This document shows, piece by piece, positions 28,952 to 41,899 of a DNA stretch of 64,000 nt. A program made the position numbers and the translations under genes. Source of the DNA: an uncultured Clostridia bacterium (GTDB taxonomy: Bacteria > Bacillota > Clostridia > TANB77 > CAG-508); contig CAPIEU010000001.1 in NCBI GenBank assembly GCA_948630815.1, forward strand, positions 81,918-145,917, read 5' to 3'. Each line of letters begins with the position of its first letter. Within the stretch, counting starts at the first letter, position 1. Under the pieces are notes generated by a model. The model was not told the origin of the DNA and did no database searches. It saw only the letters and a program-made list of their open reading frames with translations.

Positions 28952-29319
28952 TAATTATCACCTCTAATCATAATAAAATGCTTATAATTATCCAAAGCAG
29001 TAATATGAAAACCACATTTTATATAAATATCTTCATATACCTTAGTAACGATACTTGGTTCAATAACAATTTCAGTCATTATATATAAAAGCAAGGTCTT
29101 TAAATAATCATCATTATTAGAATAAATATTTTTTATAGTACCATTACAAACTGAAACAAAAGCACAAGGTTTACTGGATTGGTTTAAATAAATATACCAT
29201 TCTTTATTATTATCATCATAAATACGATCCTTAGTTTCAGTTTGGACAATTCTTGAACCAAAAAATTTACCCATATAAGAATAGAAATCATCATCTTTAT
29301 TCGTTAGTTTCACAATCAT
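28951..29319 (-). CDS. small GNAT-like protein of the ibr cassette
   Basis: A 122-residue protein whose strand pattern (EWYIYLNQSSKPCAFVSVCNGTIKNIYSNNDDYLKTLLLYIM, then YEDIYIKCGFH) resembles a reduced GNAT acetyltransferase, with the usual IYIKCGF near the end. It overlaps the ibrA-like gene by 23 bases and its stop overlaps the ParB-like ATG, so the three are one translationally coupled operon. No substrate is known. It has no CGG site. Confidence 0.7.
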   Translation of the reverse strand: MIVKLTNKDDDFYSYMGKFFGSRIVQTETKDRIYDDNNKEWYIYLNQSSKPCAFVSVCNGTIKNIYSNNDDYLKTLLLYIMTEIVIEPSIVTKVYEDIYIKCGFHITALDNYKHFIMIRGDN

Positions 29320-30609
29320 TGTTTATCACCTCTTTCCTAATAAAATTTAATAAATCTTTATCATCAGAAAAAGTATCCTCGGTCAAGAGATTGTCCCATT
29401 TATGAATTAATTCTCTAAGTTCATCATTATCAGTTTTAGTTTGAGTAAAACAAAGACGCTTCATATAAAAGTCATTTTTTTCAATAGCCCTTGCAATTCT
29501 TCTCCAAGAAATAACTTTCTTTTGAGTTTCAAGTTTACTATCAGCTTCATCAGGAATATCATAAATATCAATATTATCACGTTTTTTATACCAATTAGCA
29601 AACTTCTTAATTTTTCTATAATAGTGAAGCATCAAATCACTATTATAAATACCAATACTTTCGAGTAAAAAAATAGTATATTCACGCCAAGTCATAAAAT
29701 CGGGTTTAGAAGTTTTAAGATTACCGTAGTGCAGAAGTTCTACAATAAATATTTCCAAAATTAACACCATTAACCCTTGATACAACTTTACTCCAAGTTT
29801 CATATTCAATAGCCTTAAATTGATCAAGTCCATTTCTCTGATCATCTCCATAAGGTTGGCACAAGCGTTGTTCATATATACTAAGTCCATTTTTATACAT
29901 AAGTTCATATACTTTATTATACATAAGGTCAAACTTACTAACAGCCCCCCAAATATCATCAGCTTTCCAATCATAAATAGGGTAAAAATTATAAACATTT
30001 AAGTGCTTTTCACCATATTTTATTTTAGTAGTCCAACGCTTATCTTTATACATAATTTTACCATCAAAAGCAATAGTTCTAAAACGATTTAAACTCTCAT
30101 CACATCTAATACCAACACCACAAGCAACTTTTCCACCATACTTTTTTTGATACCAATCTGCAAATTGAATAATAAATTCTTCAAACTCTTCCCCTTTTCT
30201 AAACCAAGAAAAGGGGCAATTACTAATGTTAATACTATCTTTGGGTAAATCTCTAACCCATAAATCTTTACTTTCCTCTTCCCAACAAATCCATTTAGGT
30301 TGCAAAATAGAAACAGCATTTCTAAGAGCTATAGGTAAAGCAATATGATAAAAATTTCTAACACCGAGATAATTTTTTTAATTCATATATATGTTCAATA
30401 GTAAGTTTATATTGTGCTTCAAAATCAATATATAAAACATCAAATTTTTTGTTTTTCTTTTTGGCTACCATATTAGCAAGTTGAACCATAACAGAAGAAT
30501 CTTTACCACCACTAACACTAAAATATATATTATCAAAATTATCAAAAATAAATTCTAAACGTTCAAAAGTAGCATCTAAAACATTCTTCTCTAAATATAT
30601 CTTGGGCAA
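29297..30609 (-). CDS. PAPS-reductase-like protein (IbrA-like), with two CGG +1 frameshifts
   Basis: N-terminal PP-loop ATPase motif YFSVSGGKDSSVMVQLAN near residue 30 defines the PAPS-reductase/ATP-sulfurylase-type adenylating fold. At 30366 the frame meets CGG after ELKKLS; skipping the C gives GVRNFYHIALPIALRNAVSI and a region ending in KADDIWGAVSKFDLMYNKVYELMYKNG. At 29726 another CGG follows RTSAL; skipping gives GNLKTSKPDFMTWREYTIFL. The corrected product is 436 residues, the size of IbrA/DUF3440 proteins. Start is TTG 30609 with AAGGGG about 11 bases upstream. The biological role of Ibr pairs is unclear; they occur on prophages and islands. Confidence 0.82.
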
Positions 30610-30654
30610 AACTGCAACATCCCCTTATAAAGTAAAGTTCTAATTATCATAAAT

Positions 30655-30740
30655 CCGCTTCATCTTTCTGGAGGTAGGACATTTTTATCTTTCTCTATAG
30701 GTTCGAAAAATAAAAAGTACCACCTCCACGTGAAGCTACT
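30655..30740. repeat. intergenic stem-loop repeat, TAGGACATTTTT family
   Basis: GGAGGTAGGACATTTTTATC, a short loop, TTCGAAAAATAAAAAGTACCACCTCC. The outer GGAGGTAG/ACCACCTCC arms pair. A shorter separate repeat, TTCCAACCTCTAACATCCAACTTCTAA at 30768, resembles the arm at 48170. Confidence 0.7.
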
Positions 30741-30798
30741 TTGTAGTATAGGAGTATGAATTGTAATAACTTCCAACCTCTAACATCCAACTTCTAAA

Positions 30799-32097
<1,299 letters not shown>

Positions 32098-32239
32098 TCA
32101 TAAATAAATTTAAGAACACTTCAATTATTATATAAATGTAAAAAAAAGTCAATAAATGTAGGAGGATTTTATTTAATATGATATAATATAAGCTGTTTAG
32201 TATAGAAATTTAAATTTTAATAAAAGAGAGGAATAAAAG

Positions 32240-32842
32240 ATGAAAATATTAGTAGCAACAAAAAATGAAGGAAAAATAAAGGAAATAAAAGAAATATTAA
32301 AAGAATATGAAATCATATCATTAAAAGAGATAAACTGTGATATAGAAGTAGAAGAAAATGGAAAAACATTTGAAGAAAATGCAAAAATAAAAGCAAAAGC
32401 CATATATAATAAAACAAAAATACAATGCATAGCAGACGATTCAGGATTAGAAATATTAGAATATAATGGCTGGCCAGGAGTAAAAACAGCAAGGTTTTTA
32501 GGAGAAAATAAATCAGGAAACGAATATTCAAGAGAAAGAAATGAATACATACTAGCAAAAATGAAAGATATTCCAAAAGAAAGAAGAAAAGCAAAACATA
32601 TAACATGTATTGCATATTGTGATAAATATGGAGTAAAAGTAGTAAGAGGAGAAGAAGAAGGATATATTGCAAATGAGCCAAAAGGAGAGGGGGGATTTGG
32701 ATTTGATGAAATATTTGAACTAGAAAATGGAAAAACGTATGCCCAAATAGGAAAAGAAGAAAAAAATAAAATAAGTAGTAGAAAAAGAGCATTAGAGAAA
32801 ATAAGAGAAGTTGTAGGTGTCGACTTACAAAGCGGAAAATAA
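32240..32842 (+). CDS. rdgB: XTP/dITP diphosphatase (RdgB/HAM1 family)
   Basis: A 200-residue NTP pyrophosphatase that removes ITP, XTP and dITP from the nucleotide pool. Family motifs are ILVATKNEGKIKEI at the N terminus, FEENAKIKAKA, IADDSGLEI, YNGWPGVKTARF and GEGGFGFDEIFEL. Length and start (after GAGAGGAATAAAAG) are normal. It is divergent from purA, separated by about 170 bases. No frameshift. Confidence 0.95.
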   Translation: MKILVATKNEGKIKEIKEILKEYEIISLKEINCDIEVEENGKTFEENAKIKAKAIYNKTKIQCIADDSGLEILEYNGWPGVKTARFLGENKSGNEYSRERNEYILAKMKDIPKERRKAKHITCIAYCDKYGVKVVRGEEEGYIANEPKGEGGFGFDEIFELENGKTYAQIGKEEKNKISSRKRALEKIREVVGVDLQSGK

Positions 32843-32848
32843 AAACAA

Positions 32849-32875
32849 TTGCGAACGAGCAATGCTCGCCCTACA
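32849..32875. repeat. GC-rich REP-like palindrome
   Basis: TGCGAACGAGCAATGCTCGCCCTACA, the inverse of the GTAGGGGCGAGCATTGCTCGTCCGCA unit at 44911. Confidence 0.75.
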
Positions 32876-32944
32876 GCGTTTGCAATAAATTTCTATATAA
32901 AATCTATCTAATAACATAATTTAGACAAAATATCTCTAAAACAC

Positions 32945-32973
32945 TTGACATATTCGCATTTTCTACATATAAT
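32945..32973 (+). promoter_or_regulatory. consensus sigma-A promoter of sigH
   Basis: TTGACA and TATAAT separated by 17 bases, about 45 bases upstream of the ribosome site of sigH. Confidence 0.85.
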
Positions 32974-33022
32974 ACACTTAAAAACTAATAAAATAGCAAA
33001 TTTTGGAGGTAGCAAACAACAT

Positions 33023-33671
33023 ATGTCGCAAATAATTCCAATAAATGAACAATATATAAATATGCCAGACGAACAACTTATAGAAGTTATACAATCGGGA
33101 GATGATATAGCTTTAAACTACATGATGAACAAGTATAATGACTTAGTTAATATGAAAGCTAGTAAATTCTTTATGGTAGGAGCAGAAAAAGATGATATTA
33201 TACAAGAAGGGCTTATAGGACTATATAAAGCCACAAAATCATTTGATGCAGAAAAGCAAAATTCATTTAGAACATTTGCAAATTTATGTATAGAAAGACA
33301 ATTAATAACAGCACTAAAAACATCAAATCGCCAAAAAAACATACCATTAAACTCAAGTATTTCACTAAATCAATCAGCATATGAAGAAAGTGATGATACT
33401 GAAGTATTAGAAATATTAGAAACAAAAACAGTAGAAGATCCACTAGAAACATTAACAAAAAAAGAATACTATAATTCAATAGAAGCACGGAATAGATGAA
33501 AGCCTTAGCGACTTCGAAAGACAAGTATTATACTACTATAAACAAGGAAAATCATATGCGGCAATAGCAGAAAAATTAGGAAGTAAAGTAAAATCAGTAG
33601 ATACAGCTATACAAAGAATAAGAAAAAAAGCAAATAAAATAAAAAATACAATAGAAAAAGATAGTAAATAA
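33023..33671 (+). CDS. sigH: RNA polymerase sigma-H factor, with CGG +1 frameshift
   Basis: Sigma-H (Spo0H) directs early sporulation and competence transcription. The sigma2 region is seen in DDIIQEGLIGLYKATKSFD and SFRTFANLCIERQLITALKT. After 155 codons, in the linker, the frame meets CGG at 33488. Skipping the C gives GIDESLSDFERQVLYYYKQG and then the sigma4 helix-turn-helix YAAIAEKLGSKVKSVDTAIQRIRKK; the corrected length is 215, close to Bacillus SigH (218). Without the shift the factor would lose all of sigma4 and could not read the -35 box. ATG 33023 follows GGAGGTAGCAAACAACAT. Confidence 0.94.
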
Positions 33672-33689
33672 AAAAATTCACCCTAAACC

Positions 33690-33718
33690 TTGACAAGCCG
33701 TAAGAAAAAATATATAAT
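33690..33718 (+). promoter_or_regulatory. perfect consensus sigma-A promoter of rpoB
   Basis: TTGACA at 33690 and TATAAT at 33713 with a 17-base spacer. It would begin a leader of about 430 nt before rpoB. Confidence 0.9.
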
Positions 33719-33724
33719 ATAAGA

Positions 33725-34151
33725 ACATTATTACGCGAAAACTTGTTAAAAAACCAAAAAAAGACAAGGGTGGTAAAAATTAAAAAGCCAGTAATGACAA
33801 TAAACTAGAGATTTTTTGTAAAAGGTAAGTTGGTAAAAAAATAAAGTTTGCCAACATGCCTTTTTGTTGTCCTCTTATAGGAAAGTATGATATTTTAAGT
33901 ATGGGCGATTTTAATCGCCCATATGGGGAAGTTAATTTTGTTCGTAATTTATGGAAAAATTTGAATTTAAAAGAAGAGGAATTAAATTTAGAAAAGCAAT
34001 AAATTTAAAGTATAAAATAGCAGAGTATACTTACAAAATTTATTAGGGATTCTTAATTTAAGAAGGACTTCTTTAAATAAATTTAAGAAGTCAGAGGTTT
34101 CCAACCTCAAGGCTTCGAAGAGCTGCTAATATATTTATAGAGGTGATATTT
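33725..34151 (+). promoter_or_regulatory. long structured leader of rpoB
   Basis: The untranslated leader holds three hairpin candidates: TTGGTAAA-TTTGCCAA near 33828, ATGGGCGATTTTAATCGCCCAT near 33902 and ACTTCTTTAAATAAATTTAAGAAGT near 34066, followed by GAGGTTTCCAACCTC. None has a long T run. No ribosomal-protein genes precede rpoB, so this leader may carry the control normally placed in rplJL. Known leader class not recognised. Confidence 0.5.
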
Positions 34152-37100
34152 TTGTTAAAAGATGTAAAACACGAAAAATGTGTAAGAAAAACCTTTGCAA
34201 AAACAGAAGACAGCATAGAAATGCCAAATTTAATTCAAGTACAAAAAGATTCATACAATTGGTTTGTAAATGAAGGTTTAGGAGAGGTACTAAGAGATAT
34301 ATCTCCAATAATAGACTACACAGGAAATTTAGTATTAGAATTCTTTGATTACTTTATGGAAGACAAAACTAAATACTCATTAGAAGAAGCAAAAGAAAGA
34401 GATGCAACATATTCAACAAGACTACATGTAAAAGTACGTTTAATAAACCGTGAAACAGGAGAAATAAAAGAACAAGAAATCTATTTAGGTGATTTTCCAC
34501 TTATGACAGATAGTGGAACATTTGTAATAAACGGTGCAGAAAGAGTTGTAGTAAGCCAACTTGTACGTTCTCCAGGATGCTATTATGCTGGAGAATATGA
34601 TAAAACAGGTAAAAAGATATTCACATCAACAGTAATGCCAATACGTGGAGCTTGGATTGAGTATGAAACAGATGCAAACGATGTATTTTATGTAAGAGTT
34701 GATAGGACAAGAAAACTACCAGTAACATCACTATTAAGAGCAGTAGGATTAGTTACAGATCAGCAAATAATAGACTTCTTTGGAGAAGAAGATAAAATAA
34801 TTGCAAGTATAAACAAAGACCAAGTAAAAACACAGGATGAAGCATTAATAGAAATATACAAAAAATTAAGACCAGGAGAACTTCCATCAGTAGAAGCAGC
34901 AAGAAACTTATTTAATGGGCTATTCTTTGATAATAGAAGATATGACCTATCAAAAGTTGGAAGATATAAATTTAATAAAAAACTAAGCCTAGCTGCAAGA
35001 ATAAAAAATCAAGTAGCAGCAAGTGATATAGTAAATCAAGAAACAGGAGAAGTTTTTGTTGGAGAAGGAGAAATAATTTCACAAGAAATAGCAGAAGAAA
35101 TCCAAAATTCAGGAATAAATGTAGTTTCTGTAAAAGTAGGAGAAAAGACAGTTAAAGTAATAGGAAATGGAACAGTAGACATTCATAAATTCGTAGAATT
35201 AAAAGATGTAAAAATAAAAGAATACGTAAACTATGAAATATTAAAAAATATATTAGAAAATACAGACAAAAAAGATTTAGAAAAAGTAATAAAAGAAAGA
35301 ATAGATGAATTAGTTCCAAAACACATTACAACAGAAGATATATTATCAAGTGTAAACTATGTAATAACATTACAACATGGAATAGGAAAAGTAGATGACA
35401 TAGATCACTTAGGAAATAGACGTATACGTTCAGTAGGAGAACTATTACAAAATCAATTTAGAATTGGATTAACAAGACTTGAAAGAGTAGTACGTGAAAG
35501 AATGACAATACAAGACTTGGACGTAGTAACACCACAAACATTAATAAATACAAAACCAATAACCTCATCAATAAGAGAATTCTTTGGAAGTTCACAATTA
35601 TCGCAATTTATGGATCAAACAAATCCACTTTCAGAATTAACACATAAAAGAAGAATATCAGCATTAGGACCAGGTGGACTTTCAAGAGAAAGAGCGGGGT
35701 TTGAAGTAAGAGACGTACACTATACACATTATGGACGTTTATGCCCAATCGAATCACCAGAAGGACCAAATATAGGACTTATATCAGCACTTACATCATT
35801 TGCAATAATAAATGAATATGGATTTGTTGAAACACCATATAGAGTAGTAGATAAAAAAACAAACAAAGTAACAAATGAAGTTGTATATTTAAGTGCTGAA
35901 GAAGAAGATGGAGTAAGAATAGCTCAGGCTTCCGAACCACTAGATAAAAATGGAAAATTCGTAAATAAAAAAATAAAAGTAAGATACTTAGATGATATTG
36001 CAGAAGTTGCACCAGAACAAGTTGATTATGTAGATGTGTCACCAAAACAATTAGTATCAGTTGGTGCAGCAATGATACCATTTTTAGAACACGATGATGC
36101 TCACCGTGCACTAATGGGAGCGAATATGCAACGTCAAGCGGTTCCATTACTTACAACAGAATCACCAGTAGTAGGAACAGGAATTGAATATAGAGCAGCA
36201 AAAGACTCTGGAATATTGCAAATAGCAAGGTCAAATGGAACAATAGAAAAAGTAACTGCAGATGAGATAACACTAAAAACAGAAAAAGGAGAAATAGAAA
36301 AATACCATCTACGTAAATTCAAAAGAACAAATGGTGGAACATGTATAAATCAAAGACCAATAGTGGTAAAAGGCGAAAAAGTAAAAGCAGGAGATGTAAT
36401 AGCAGATGGACCAGCAACAGACAAAGGAGAAATGTCATTAGGTAAAAACGTATTAATAGCATTTGCTACATGGGAAGGATATAACTACGAAGATGCTGTA
36501 TTAATAAGTGAAAGACTTGTAAAAGAAGATGTATATACATCAATACATATAGAAGAATATGATTGTGAATGTAGAGACACAAAATTAGGTCCAGAAGAAA
36601 TAACAAGAGATATACCAAATGTTGGAGAAGATAGCTTAAAGGACTTAGATGAAAATGGAATAATAAGAATAGGTGCAGAAGTAAGACCAGGAGACATCTT
36701 AGTTGGAAAAGTAACACCAAAAGGAGAAACAGAATTAACAGCAGAAGAAAGACTATTACGTGCAATATTTGGAGAAAAAGCAAGAGAAGTTAGAGATGCC
36801 TCATTAAGAGTACCACATGGAGAAGAAGGAACAATAGTAGATGTAAAAATCTTCACAAGAGACAATTCAGATGAATTAGCACCAGGAGTAAACCAAGTAA
36901 TAAGATGTTATATAGCACAAAAAAGAAAAATCTCAGTTGGAGATAAAATGGCTGGACGTCATGGAAATAAAGGTGTTGTATCAAGAATATTACCAGTAGA
37001 AGATATGCCATTTATGCCAGATGGAACACCAGTAGATATTGTACTTAACCCATTAGGTGTACCATCACGTATGAACTTAGGTCAAGTGTTAGAGGTACAT

Positions 37101-37895
37101 TTAGGAGCAGCAGCACGTGAGTTAGGCTGGAAAGTAGCAACACCAGTATTTGACGGAGCAAAGGAATATGAAATAGAAGAATTATTAGAACAAGCTGGAA
37201 GAACAAAAGACGGAAAAACAATTTTATATGATGGAAGAACAGGAGAACAATTTGATCATCCAGTAACAGTTGGTGTAATGTATATGTTAAAACTACACCA
37301 CTTAGTAGATGATAAAATACATGCACGTTCAACAGGACCATATTCACTAGTAACACAACAACCACTAGGAGGAAAAGCACAATTTGGTGGACAACGTTTT
37401 GGAGAAATGGAAGTTTGGGCATTAGAAGCATATGGAGCAGCACATACCTTACAAGAAATTTTAACAGTAAAATCAGATGATGTAGTAGGAAGAGTAAAAA
37501 CATATGAATCAATAGTAAAAGGTGAAAATGTACCAGAGCCAGGAGTACCAGAAAGTTTCAAAGTATTAGTAAAAGAATTACAAAGTTTAGGATTAGATGT
37601 ACGTTTATATTCAAATGATGATAAAGAACTAGAACTAAAAGAAAATATAGAAGAAGGCATAGAATACGATCCAGAAAAAGAAAGACAAAAAAATATTTTA
37701 CTAGAACAAGAAATAGCTGAAAACTATATAGAAGAAGACGAAGACAATGATGATGTAGAACTTCTTGAAACAGAAGATGCAGACGAACTATTTGAAAGTG
37801 TACTAGATGATGAAGATGAAATGTTATTAGAAGATACAGATTTAGGTCAAGATAATCTAATGAACGATAATGACATATTAGATGATGAAGAATAA
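34152..37895 (+). CDS. rpoB: DNA-directed RNA polymerase beta subunit
   Basis: About 1,247 residues covering the full catalytic beta subunit. Recognisable parts are the N-terminal [14 protein letters not shown], the rifampicin region [47 protein letters not shown], [25 protein letters not shown] and the C-terminal [30 protein letters not shown] segment. A very acidic C-terminal tail of about 90 residues follows. In the rifampicin region the residues usually changed in resistant strains are wild type. The start is TTG 34152, 6 bases after AGAGGTG; the GTG at 34143 is part of that site. There is no in-frame CGG in 1,247 codons. Confidence 0.97.
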   Translation: MLKDVKHEKCVRKTFAKTEDSIEMPNLIQVQKDSYNWFVNEGLGEVLRDISPIIDYTGNLVLEFFDYFMEDKTKYSLEEAKERDATYSTRLHVKVRLINRETGEIKEQEIYLGDFPLMTDSGTFVINGAERVVVSQLVRSPGCYYAGEYDKTGKKIFTSTVMPIRGAWIEYETDANDVFYVRVDRTRKLPVTSLLRAVGLVTDQQIIDFFGEEDKIIASINKDQVKTQDEALIEIYKKLRPGELPSVEAARNLFNGLFFDNRRYDLSKVGRYKFNKKLSLAARIKNQVAASDIVNQETGEVFVGEGEIISQEIAEEIQNSGINVVSVKVGEKTVKVIGNGTVDIHKFVELKDVKIKEYVNYEILKNILENTDKKDLEKVIKERIDELVPKHITTEDILSSVNYVITLQHGIGKVDDIDHLGNRRIRSVGELLQNQFRIGLTRLERVVRERMTIQDLDVVTPQTLINTKPITSSIREFFGSSQLSQFMDQTNPLSELTHKRRISALGPGGLSRERAGFEVRDVHYTHYGRLCPIESPEGPNIGLISALTSFAIINEYGFVETPYRVVDKKTNKVTNEVVYLSAEEEDGVRIAQASEPLDKNGKFVNKKIKVRYLDDIAEVAPEQVDYVDVSPKQLVSVGAAMIPFLEHDDAHRALMGANMQRQAVPLLTTESPVVGTGIEYRAAKDSGILQIARSNGTIEKVTADEITLKTEKGEIEKYHLRKFKRTNGGTCINQRPIVVKGEKVKAGDVIADGPATDKGEMSLGKNVLIAFATWEGYNYEDAVLISERLVKEDVYTSIHIEEYDCECRDTKLGPEEITRDIPNVGEDSLKDLDENGIIRIGAEVRPGDILVGKVTPKGETELTAEERLLRAIFGEKAREVRDASLRVPHGEEGTIVDVKIFTRDNSDELAPGVNQVIRCYIAQKRKISVGDKMAGRHGNKGVVSRILPVEDMPFMPDGTPVDIVLNPLGVPSRMNLGQVLEVHLGAAARELGWKVATPVFDGAKEYEIEELLEQAGRTKDGKTILYDGRTGEQFDHPVTVGVMYMLKLHHLVDDKIHARSTGPYSLVTQQPLGGKAQFGGQRFGEMEVWALEAYGAAHTLQEILTVKSDDVVGRVKTYESIVKGENVPEPGVPESFKVLVKELQSLGLDVRLYSNDDKELELKENIEEGIEYDPEKERQKNILLEQEIAENYIEEDEDNDDVELLETEDADELFESVLDDEDEMLLEDTDLGQDNLMNDNDILDDEE

Positions 37896-37910
37896 ATTCA
37901 TTAAACATAC

Positions 37911-37943
37911 AAAAGGGTGGACCCTGTGTTCGCTCCTACAGCA
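37911..37943. repeat. GC-rich REP-like palindrome
   Basis: AGGGTGGACCCTGTGTTCGCTCCTACA, a degenerate copy of the GGGGCGGACCC-TGTGTCCGCCC unit, between rpoB and rpoC. Confidence 0.6.
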
Positions 37944-38064
37944 AATTAAAATACAAACTGAACAAATAATTAAATATACATTCATGATATAAAAAATAAT
38001 CCACAAAAATAGAATTGTTCGTGCAGTGTAAAATTATTTTTAGAAAAAATTATGAATAGAAATG

Positions 38065-38096
38065 ATGTAGGGGCGGACCCTGTGTCCGCCCTTATC
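38065..38096. repeat. GC-rich REP-like palindrome, best copy
   Basis: GATGTAGGGGCGGACCCTGTGTCCGCCCTTA holds the near-perfect palindrome GGGCGGACcctgtGTCCGCCC. It stands 45 bases ahead of rpoC. Confidence 0.75.
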
Positions 38097-38139
38097 AAAG
38101 AAATAAAATAATTCATCAAATTTGTGAAAGGGGTCAAGA

Positions 38140-41100
38140 ATGGACGAATTAGAAATATTTGATAAATTAAAAATTGGGCTAGCATCAGACGAAAAAATAA
38201 GAGAATGGTCAAAAGGAGAAGTAAAAAAACCAGAAACAATTAACTATAGAACATTAAAACCAGAAAAAGATGGTTTATTTTGTGAAAGAATATTTGGACC
38301 AACAAAAGACTGGGAATGCCATTGTGGAAAATATAAAAGAGTAAGATATAAAGGAATAGTGTGTGACAGATGTGGAGTTGAAGTTACAAAAGCAAAAGTA
38401 AGAAGAGAAAGAATGGGACACATAGAACTTGCAGCACCAATAGCACATATTTGGTACTTTAAGGGTATTCCAAGCCGTGTAGCCCTAATGCTAGACATTT
38501 CTCCAAGAAGTTTAGAAAAGGTAATTTACTTTGCATCATATATAGTAACAGATAAAGGTACATCTGGATTAATAAAATGTCAAATCTTAACTGAAAAAGA
38601 ATACCATGAAGCAGTAGAAAAATATGGAAAAGGAACTTTTAAAGCAGAAATGGGAGCAGAAGCAATAGAAAAATTACTAAAAGAAATAGATGTAGAGAAA
38701 CTATCTAGCAAATTAAAAAAGGAACTAGAAACTGCAAGTGAACAAAAAAAAGCAAAAATAATAAAAAGATTAGACACAGTAGAATCATTTAGACTATCTG
38801 GAAATAAACCAGAATGGATGGTAATGAATGTAGTACCAGTAATTCCACCAGAATTAAGACCAATGGTACAATTAGATGGAGGAAGATTTGCAACAAGTGA
38901 CTTAAACGACTTATATAGAAGAGTAATAAACAGAAATAACAGATTAAAAAGACTACTAGAACTTGGAGCACCAGAAATAATAGTAAGAAATGAAAAAAGA
39001 ATGTTACAAGAATCAGTAGATGCCTTAATAGATAATGGTAGACGTGGAAGACCTGTAACAGGAGCAGGAAATAGACCTTTAAAATCATTATCAGATTTAC
39101 TTAAGGGAAAACAAGGGCGTTTCCGTCAGAACTTACTAGGAAAACGTGTTGACTACTCTGGACGTTCAGTTATCGTAGTAGGACCAGAATTAAAAATATA
39201 TCAATGTGGACTACCAAAAGAAATGGCAGTAGAACTATTTAAACCATTTGTAATGAAAGAACTAGTTGGACGTGGAATAGCACACAACATTAAAAATGCA
39301 AAAAGAATGGTAGAAAAACTAAGGCCAGAAGTGTGGGATATATTAGAAGAAGTTATAAAAGACCATCCAGTAATGCTAAACCGTGCTCCAACACTACATA
39401 GATTAGGTATTCAAGCATTCGAACCAGTACTTGTAGAAGGAAGAGCAATAAAACTACATCCACTTGTATGTACAGCATTTAACGCCGACTTCGATGGAGA
39501 TCAAATGGCAGTACACGTTCCACTATCACCAGAAGCACAAGCAGAAGCAAGATATTTAATGTTATCAGCAAATAACCTATTAAAACCACAAGACGGAAAG
39601 CCAGTAACAGTACCAACACAAGATATGATACTTGGAAGTTATTATTTAACAATGATAGTAGAGAAAGAACATGGAGAAGGTTCATATTTTAAAGATGTAG
39701 ATGAAGCAATAATGGCATATGCAAATGGAGAAGTAGGATTACATGCAAAAGTATTCATCAAAATGTTTAAAGAAATTGATGGAGAAATGAAATCAAAGAA
39801 AATTGAAACAACAGTAGGAAGAGTAATTTATAACCAGGGAATACCACAAGATTTGGGATTTGTAGATAGAACTAATCCAGAAAATGCATTCGAGCTAGAA
39901 ATCAATTTCCCAGTTATAAAGAAAAACTTAGGAAAAATAGTTGCAAAATGTATAAATGTACATGGATTACCAAGAACAGCGGAATTACTAGACTATATAA
40001 AATCAACAGGATATAAATATTCAACTAAAAGTGGTATTACAGTTAGTGCAAACGATATTATAATCCCAGAAGAAAAACAAGAAATATTAGAACAAGCAGA
40101 AGCATCAGTAGAGAATATAGCAAAACAATATAAACGAGGTCTAATTACAGAAGAAGAAAGATATGAATCAGTTATAAAAGTATGGGAAAAAGCGACAAAT
40201 GATGTATCAGATGCAATGCAAAAAGACTTTGATGAAAACAACCCAATATATATGATGATACAATCAGGAGCACGTGGTAATATGAACCAATTACGTCAAG
40301 TAGCTGGTATGCGTGGACTTATGGCAAATACATCAGGAAAAGCCGTAGAAGTACCAATTCGTTCATCATTTAGAGAAGGGTTAGATCCACTAGAATATTT
40401 TATATCAAGCCATGGAGGAAGAAAAGGACTTGCAGATACAGCACTTAGAACTGCAGACTCAGGATACTTAACAAGAAGATTAGTTGATGTTGCACAAGAT
40501 ATAATAGTAAGAGAACATGATTGTGGAACACATGATGGAATCGAAGTTCAAGACATAAAAGATGGAAACCAAATAATAGAAAAACTACAAGAAAGACTAG
40601 AAGGAAGATATGTACTAGAAGATATAAAAGATCCAAAAACAAAAGAAATAATAGTAGATACAAATACAATGATTACGGAAGCTATAGCAGAAAAAATAGC
40701 AGAAGCAGGATATGAAAAAGTAAAAGTACGTTCAGCATTAGGCTGTAGATCAAAACATGGTGTATGTTCAAAATGTTATGGAATGGGACTTGCAACAAGA
40801 GAAGAAGTAAACATAGGAGAATCTGTAGGAATTATAGCAGCACAATCAATAGGAGAACCAGGAACACAGCTAACAATGAGAACATTCCACGAAGGAGGAG
40901 TTGCAGGAGGAGATATTACACAAGGTCTTCCTAGAGTTGAAGAACTATTTGAAGCAAGAAAACCAAAAGGACTTGCAATTATAACAGAAATTGCAGGAAC
41001 TGTAAAAATTGGAGATGACAAAAAGAAAAAAGAAGTAATTGTAACATCAAAGGACGATTCTAAAACATATACAATACCATTTGGTTCAAAACTACGTGTT

Positions 41101-41655
41101 AAAGATGGAGATAAAATAGAAGCAGGAGACCAAATAACAGAAGGTTCTGTAAATCCAAATGAAATATTAGCAATAAAAGGACCAGAAGGAGTATATGATT
41201 ACTTAATATCCGAAGTACAAAAAGTATATAGAAACCAAGGTGTTGATATAAACGACAAGCACATAGAGGTAATTGGAAGGCAAATGCTAAAAAAAGTAAG
41301 AGTAGATGATTCAGGAGATACAGATATGTTTGCAGGATCACTTGTAGATATGTATGAATTTGAAGAAAAGAATAATAAAGTACAAGAAGAAGATTTAAGA
41401 CCAGCAGACGGAAAACGTACACTACTTGGAATTACAAAAGCATCTCTTGCAACAGATTCATTCTTATCAGCAGCATCATTCCAAGAAACAACAAGAGTAT
41501 TAACAGAAGCGGCAATAAAAGGAAAAGTAGATCCATTAATAGGATTAAAAGAAAATGTAATCATAGGCAAATTAATACCAGCAGGAACAGGAATGAATAT
41601 ATACAAAAATATAAAAATTAATACTGAAATAGAAAAAGAGGCAGAAACTAAATAA
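38140..41655 (+). CDS. rpoC: DNA-directed RNA polymerase beta' subunit
   Basis: The 1,171-residue beta' subunit. The zinc site [20 protein letters not shown] is at residues 63-82, the catalytic [16 protein letters not shown] near 447, the trigger loop region and second zinc site [13 protein letters not shown] near 870. It joins rpoB to make the enzyme core. ATG follows GAAAGGGGTCAAGA. A strong terminator follows. No in-frame CGG, although the gene has many CGT codons near conserved loops. Confidence 0.97.
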   Translation: MDELEIFDKLKIGLASDEKIREWSKGEVKKPETINYRTLKPEKDGLFCERIFGPTKDWECHCGKYKRVRYKGIVCDRCGVEVTKAKVRRERMGHIELAAPIAHIWYFKGIPSRVALMLDISPRSLEKVIYFASYIVTDKGTSGLIKCQILTEKEYHEAVEKYGKGTFKAEMGAEAIEKLLKEIDVEKLSSKLKKELETASEQKKAKIIKRLDTVESFRLSGNKPEWMVMNVVPVIPPELRPMVQLDGGRFATSDLNDLYRRVINRNNRLKRLLELGAPEIIVRNEKRMLQESVDALIDNGRRGRPVTGAGNRPLKSLSDLLKGKQGRFRQNLLGKRVDYSGRSVIVVGPELKIYQCGLPKEMAVELFKPFVMKELVGRGIAHNIKNAKRMVEKLRPEVWDILEEVIKDHPVMLNRAPTLHRLGIQAFEPVLVEGRAIKLHPLVCTAFNADFDGDQMAVHVPLSPEAQAEARYLMLSANNLLKPQDGKPVTVPTQDMILGSYYLTMIVEKEHGEGSYFKDVDEAIMAYANGEVGLHAKVFIKMFKEIDGEMKSKKIETTVGRVIYNQGIPQDLGFVDRTNPENAFELEINFPVIKKNLGKIVAKCINVHGLPRTAELLDYIKSTGYKYSTKSGITVSANDIIIPEEKQEILEQAEASVENIAKQYKRGLITEEERYESVIKVWEKATNDVSDAMQKDFDENNPIYMMIQSGARGNMNQLRQVAGMRGLMANTSGKAVEVPIRSSFREGLDPLEYFISSHGGRKGLADTALRTADSGYLTRRLVDVAQDIIVREHDCGTHDGIEVQDIKDGNQIIEKLQERLEGRYVLEDIKDPKTKEIIVDTNTMITEAIAEKIAEAGYEKVKVRSALGCRSKHGVCSKCYGMGLATREEVNIGESVGIIAAQSIGEPGTQLTMRTFHEGGVAGGDITQGLPRVEELFEARKPKGLAIITEIAGTVKIGDDKKKKEVIVTSKDDSKTYTIPFGSKLRVKDGDKIEAGDQITEGSVNPNEILAIKGPEGVYDYLISEVQKVYRNQGVDINDKHIEVIGRQMLKKVRVDDSGDTDMFAGSLVDMYEFEEKNNKVQEEDLRPADGKRTLLGITKASLATDSFLSAASFQETTRVLTEAAIKGKVDPLIGLKENVIIGKLIPAGTGMNIYKNIKINTEIEKEAETK

Positions 41656-41670
41656 GTAATGTAATATAAA

Positions 41671-41706
41671 AAATGATTTAGAAATTTATTCTAAATCATT
41701 TTTTTA
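41671..41706 (+). terminator. rho-independent terminator of rpoBC
   Basis: AAATGATTTAGAA, loop ATTTA, TTCTAAATCATTT, then TTTTATAA. Confidence 0.9.
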
Positions 41707-41899
41707 TAATAGAAAAACACATTTATATAGAAAAATATTTACATAATGTAAAGAATAGACTTAAACTTGAATTATGTCACATATATTGCAAAAAAGTAAA
41801 TAAAATGAAAAATATATAAATAAAATGTATAAATATGAATTTCCGTAAACAAATGTTATATATCATAAAAAATAATGGAAAAATTAACTATTTACTTAG

